From the NCBI GenBank assembly GCA_027317045.1, contig DAHVFI010000167.1, positions 1 to 8,416 of the forward strand: a DNA stretch of 8,416 nucleotides. The letters run 5' to 3'. The notes beneath the pieces were generated by a model. That model was not told where the DNA came from, ran no database searches, and saw only the letters and a list, made by a program, of their open reading frames with translations. Shown here piece after piece: positions 6,159 through 8,416 of the stretch. Position 1 is the stretch's first letter. The number at the start of each line of letters is the position of its first letter. Made by a program: the position numbers and the translations under genes. This stretch comes from Gammaproteobacteria bacterium (lineage in GTDB: Bacteria; Pseudomonadota; Gammaproteobacteria; Natronospirales; REEB76).

Positions 6159-6926
6159 ATGCCAATCACCATTAAAACCCACGAAGAACAGGCAAAAATG
6201 CGCGTCGCCGGCCAACTGGCGGCCGAGGTGCTGGACATGATTGCGCCACATGTGCAGCCCGGGGTCACTACCGATGAACTGGATCACCTTTGCCACGACT
6301 ACATCGTCAATCAACAGCAGGCCATTCCGGCGAATGTGGGCTACAACGGCTTTCCCAAGACCCTGTGCACGTCAATCAATCATGTAGTTTGTCACGGAAT
6401 ACCCAGCGACAAGAAACTCAAAAACGGCGACATCATCAACATTGACGTGACAGTTATCAAAAATGGTTTCCACGGTGATACCAGTAAAATGTATTATGTG
6501 GGCGAGCCTTCAGTATTGGCAAAACGCCTGGTCCAGATCACCCACGATGCCATGCTTACCGGCATTGATATGGTGAAACCCGGCGTACAGCTGGGAGATA
6601 TCGGTCACGCCATCCAGAACTACGCGGAAAGTCACGGTTTCTCAGTGGTGCGTGAATACTGCGGACACGGCATCGGCCGCGTCTATCATGAAGATCCGCA
6701 GGTACTGCATTATGGTACTCCGGGGACTGGCCTGGAACTCAAGCCCGGCATGACGTTCACCATCGAACCGATGATTAATGCTGGCAAACGTCATGTGCGG
6801 CTTCTGCCAGATGGCTGGACGGTGGTTACCAAGGATCACTCTCTGTCAGCACAGTGGGAGCACACCCTACTGGTGACCAATGACAATCACGAAATATTGA
6901 CTATGCGTGCCGGTGGCGAAATATGA
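6159..6926 (+). CDS. map: Methionine aminopeptidase, type I
   Basis: Cytoplasmic dinuclear-metal peptidase that removes the initiator methionine from nascent proteins whose second residue is small. The product is 255 aa (E. coli 264), a single pita-bread domain without the N-terminal extension of type Ib/Ic forms. The five metal ligands are visible: Asp96 (NIDVTV), Asp107 (HGDTSKMY), His170 (GHGIG), Glu203 (TIEPM) and Glu234 (WEHTLLVT). His79 (CHGIP) and His177 (YHEDP) are the usual substrate-contacting histidines. The ATG at 6159 gives the family-typical MPITIKTHEE start. An ATG at 6155 is in another frame. I see no Shine-Dalgarno sequence before this start. It lies divergent from rpsB, as in E. 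coli. Only 24 bases separate its stop from glnD, with no terminator between them, so the two are probably co-transcribed. Confidence 0.97.
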   Translation: MPITIKTHEEQAKMRVAGQLAAEVLDMIAPHVQPGVTTDELDHLCHDYIVNQQQAIPANVGYNGFPKTLCTSINHVVCHGIPSDKKLKNGDIINIDVTVIKNGFHGDTSKMYYVGEPSVLAKRLVQITHDAMLTGIDMVKPGVQLGDIGHAIQNYAESHGFSVVREYCGHGIGRVYHEDPQVLHYGTPGTGLELKPGMTFTIEPMINAGKRHVRLLPDGWTVVTKDHSLSAQWEHTLLVTNDNHEILTMRAGGEI

Positions 6927-6950
6927 ATTTGACCTTATGATTGTATTCGC

Positions 6951-8416
6951 TTGAACGCTCTGCCTGACGTCGCTTTTTCCCCGCTCGATACCACCACGCT
7001 GGACCAAGCGCTGCATAACGGTAGCAAACCGTTGCCGATTCTGCGCCAAGCCCTGAAAGGCGCGGATACGGTCTTGCAACAACAATTCAATTCCGGAACG
7101 GCTGTTGACACGCTGGTAAAAGTTCGCGCTGGGGTTGTAGATGTGCTCATCAGACGCGCCTATAAACTACATCTCCCGGAATCCAACTTGTCTCTTGTAG
7201 CAGTCGGCGGTTACGGCCGTGGTGAATTGCATCCGCATTCCGATGTTGATCTGCTGATCTTGTTAAATGACGGACATCAAGAGTCATTTCGTCATGTAAT
7301 CGGAAACTTCATCGCTTTCCTCTGGGATATTGGCTTGCAAGCCAGCCACAGTGTACGCACTTTGGAAGAATGCCTTGCACAGGCACAAATAGATGTGACC
7401 GTCGCCACCAATCTCATGGAAGCCCGCCATCTAGCCGGTGATGAAGCGCTTTTTGCATACCTGCGCCAGCAAATGATGCCGCCAACATTTTGGCCGACGA
7501 AACAATTTTTCACAGCCAAACGTCGTGAACAGCAGGAGCGTCACGCGAAATATCACGATACCGCCTACCGCCTGGAACCGAATATCAAGGAAGGTCCAGG
7601 CGGTCTGCGCGATATACAGATGATTGCGTGGGTGGCGAAACGTCACTTCAACACCGATACACTTTACAGTCTCGTCGAGCATGGATTTCTCACGGAAGAT
7701 GAGTACCAGAGCCTATGCCGTGGTCAGATTTTCCTGTGGCGGATTCGGTTTGCTTTGCATCTCTTGCATGCCCGGCGCGAAGACCGGCTGCTGTTCGATT
7801 CCCAAGTCAAGTTGGCCAAACAGTTTGGCTACCATGATGCGCCACAGACCCTGGCGGTAGAAAAATTTATGCAGGATTACTACCGAACCGTTAAGGAATT
7901 AGGCCTGCTCAATGAAATGCTTTTGCAGTTGCTGGAAGAGGCGATCCTAGGCACCGACTTGCCAACCGCGACTCCGTTAAACGATGCTTTTGAGGAACGT
8001 GGCGGTTTCCTGTATCTGCGTGACACTGAATCGTTCGTACAGCGCCCAGCTGCCATGTTGGAACTTTTTCTGATGCTTGAGCAGCACCCGTACCTCAAGG
8101 GAATCAGCGCCGGCACACTACGAATGCTGCACGGAAATCTGCACCGAATAGATGCAGCTTTCCGCGATGATCCAGTTAACCATGCTCTCTTCATGCAGAT
8201 CCTGCGAGAGCCCCGTGGTGTCACTCATGAGCTGCGGCGCATGAATCGTTATGATGTGCTGGGTCGGTATCTGCCGGCATTCGGCAAGATCGTGGGGCGC
8301 ATGCAATACGACCTGTTCCACGCTTACACCGTGGATGAGCATATTCTGTTCGTGATCAGCAACTTGCGGCGCTTTGCTCTCACCCACTACGACCATGAAT
8401 TCCCGCTCTGTAGTCA
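6951..8416 (+). CDS. glnD: Bifunctional uridylyltransferase/uridylyl-removing enzyme GlnD (partial, 3' end off window)
   Basis: Nitrogen sensor that uridylylates PII proteins when glutamine is low and removes UMP when it is high, thereby controlling glutamine synthetase and NtrBC. The window shows 488 codons of a protein of about 890 aa in E. coli. The nucleotidyltransferase domain has the signature GGYGRGELHPHSDVD, with Gly86/Gly87 and catalytic Asp98 and Asp100. It is followed by HSVRTLEEC, NLMEARHLAGD, KEGPGGLRD (213-221), FLWRIRFALHLLHAR and HAYTVDEH (457-464), which precedes the HD (removing) domain; that domain and the C-terminal ACT domains lie past the edge. The start is inferred to be TTG at 6951. 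An in-frame stop lies at 6930-6932, no in-frame ATG occurs before conserved sequence, and the resulting MNALP resembles the E. coli MNTLP start. I see no clear Shine-Dalgarno sequence. Translation may rely on read-through or coupling from map. Confidence 0.95.
   Translation, partial: MNALPDVAFSPLDTTTLDQALHNGSKPLPILRQALKGADTVLQQQFNSGTAVDTLVKVRAGVVDVLIRRAYKLHLPESNLSLVAVGGYGRGELHPHSDVDLLILLNDGHQESFRHVIGNFIAFLWDIGLQASHSVRTLEECLAQAQIDVTVATNLMEARHLAGDEALFAYLRQQMMPPTFWPTKQFFTAKRREQQERHAKYHDTAYRLEPNIKEGPGGLRDIQMIAWVAKRHFNTDTLYSLVEHGFLTEDEYQSLCRGQIFLWRIRFALHLLHARREDRLLFDSQVKLAKQFGYHDAPQTLAVEKFMQDYYRTVKELGLLNEMLLQLLEEAILGTDLPTATPLNDAFEERGGFLYLRDTESFVQRPAAMLELFLMLEQHPYLKGISAGTLRMLHGNLHRIDAAFRDDPVNHALFMQILREPRGVTHELRRMNRYDVLGRYLPAFGKIVGRMQYDLFHAYTVDEHILFVISNLRRFALTHYDHEFPLCS

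Noticed and set aside
5926..6165. In-frame upstream extension of rpsB by 80 codons
   Set aside because: The S2 family begins at the ATG at 5925, which has a good ribosome-binding site. The extension covers the promoter and structured leader and would overlap the map start.
6929..6941. TTGACC and TATGAT near the glnD start as a promoter
   Set aside because: The hexamers are only one base apart, so they cannot work together as -35 and -10, and no -35 match lies 16-18 bases before TATGAT.
1..8416. Mobile elements, CRISPR arrays, tRNA/rRNA genes, defence or biosynthetic gene clusters
   Set aside because: None seen. The window is filled by conserved housekeeping genes with consistent codon use and standard gene order.

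Overview
This is a housekeeping locus from a proteobacterium. The minus strand carries rpsB-tsf-pyrH-frr-uppS-cdsA-dxr, the conserved cluster for translation, UMP kinase, lipid and isoprenoid synthesis. Divergent from it, the plus strand carries map-glnD. This order is typical of Gammaproteobacteria (as in E. coli) and is also seen in related Betaproteobacteria. The proteins resemble the E. coli family members closely: the frr product has the same length, and EF-Ts Asp80/Phe81 fall at the E. coli positions. The DxR lacks about ten residues present in the E. coli enzyme, so this is not an enterobacterium. I cannot name a genus from sequence alone.

Layout: dxr runs off the left edge (1-1059, minus, C-terminus missing). 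Upstream of it, in order of increasing coordinate and all on the minus strand, lie cdsA (1056-1859), uppS (1859-2599), frr (2660-3217), pyrH (3214-3951), tsf (4070-4945) and rpsB (4942-5925). A 233-base divergent intergenic region (5926-6158) follows. On the plus strand come map (6159-6926) and glnD (from 6951, running off the right edge with 488 codons visible). No intergenic stretch exceeds 300 bases, and I see no RNA gene, insertion sequence, CRISPR array or integrated element.

The minus-strand genes are packed tightly. Three junctions are ATGA overlaps (rpsB/tsf, pyrH/frr, cdsA/dxr) and one is a TGATG overlap (uppS/cdsA). The only sizeable gaps are tsf-pyrH (118 bases, with a perfect 10-bp GC-rich hairpin) and frr-uppS (60 bases with the preferred GTG start). 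A good extended -10 promoter lies upstream of rpsB, followed by a leader of about 145 bases that can fold into a junction of two hairpins closed by an 8-bp stem. This is the position expected for autogenous control by ribosomal protein S2. A candidate map promoter on the other strand overlaps the rpsB promoter.

The genes serve protein synthesis and maturation (S2, EF-Ts, ribosome recycling factor, methionine aminopeptidase), UMP phosphorylation, the phospholipid precursor CDP-diacylglycerol, the MEP isoprenoid pathway and its undecaprenyl product, and nitrogen signalling (GlnD).

I found no undescribed multi-gene system. The features most worth a second look are the roughly 80-residue lysine-rich, repeat-containing C-terminal tail on ribosomal protein S2, the loss of the usual rpsB-tsf spacer so that this tail runs directly into the tsf start, and the structured rpsB leader.
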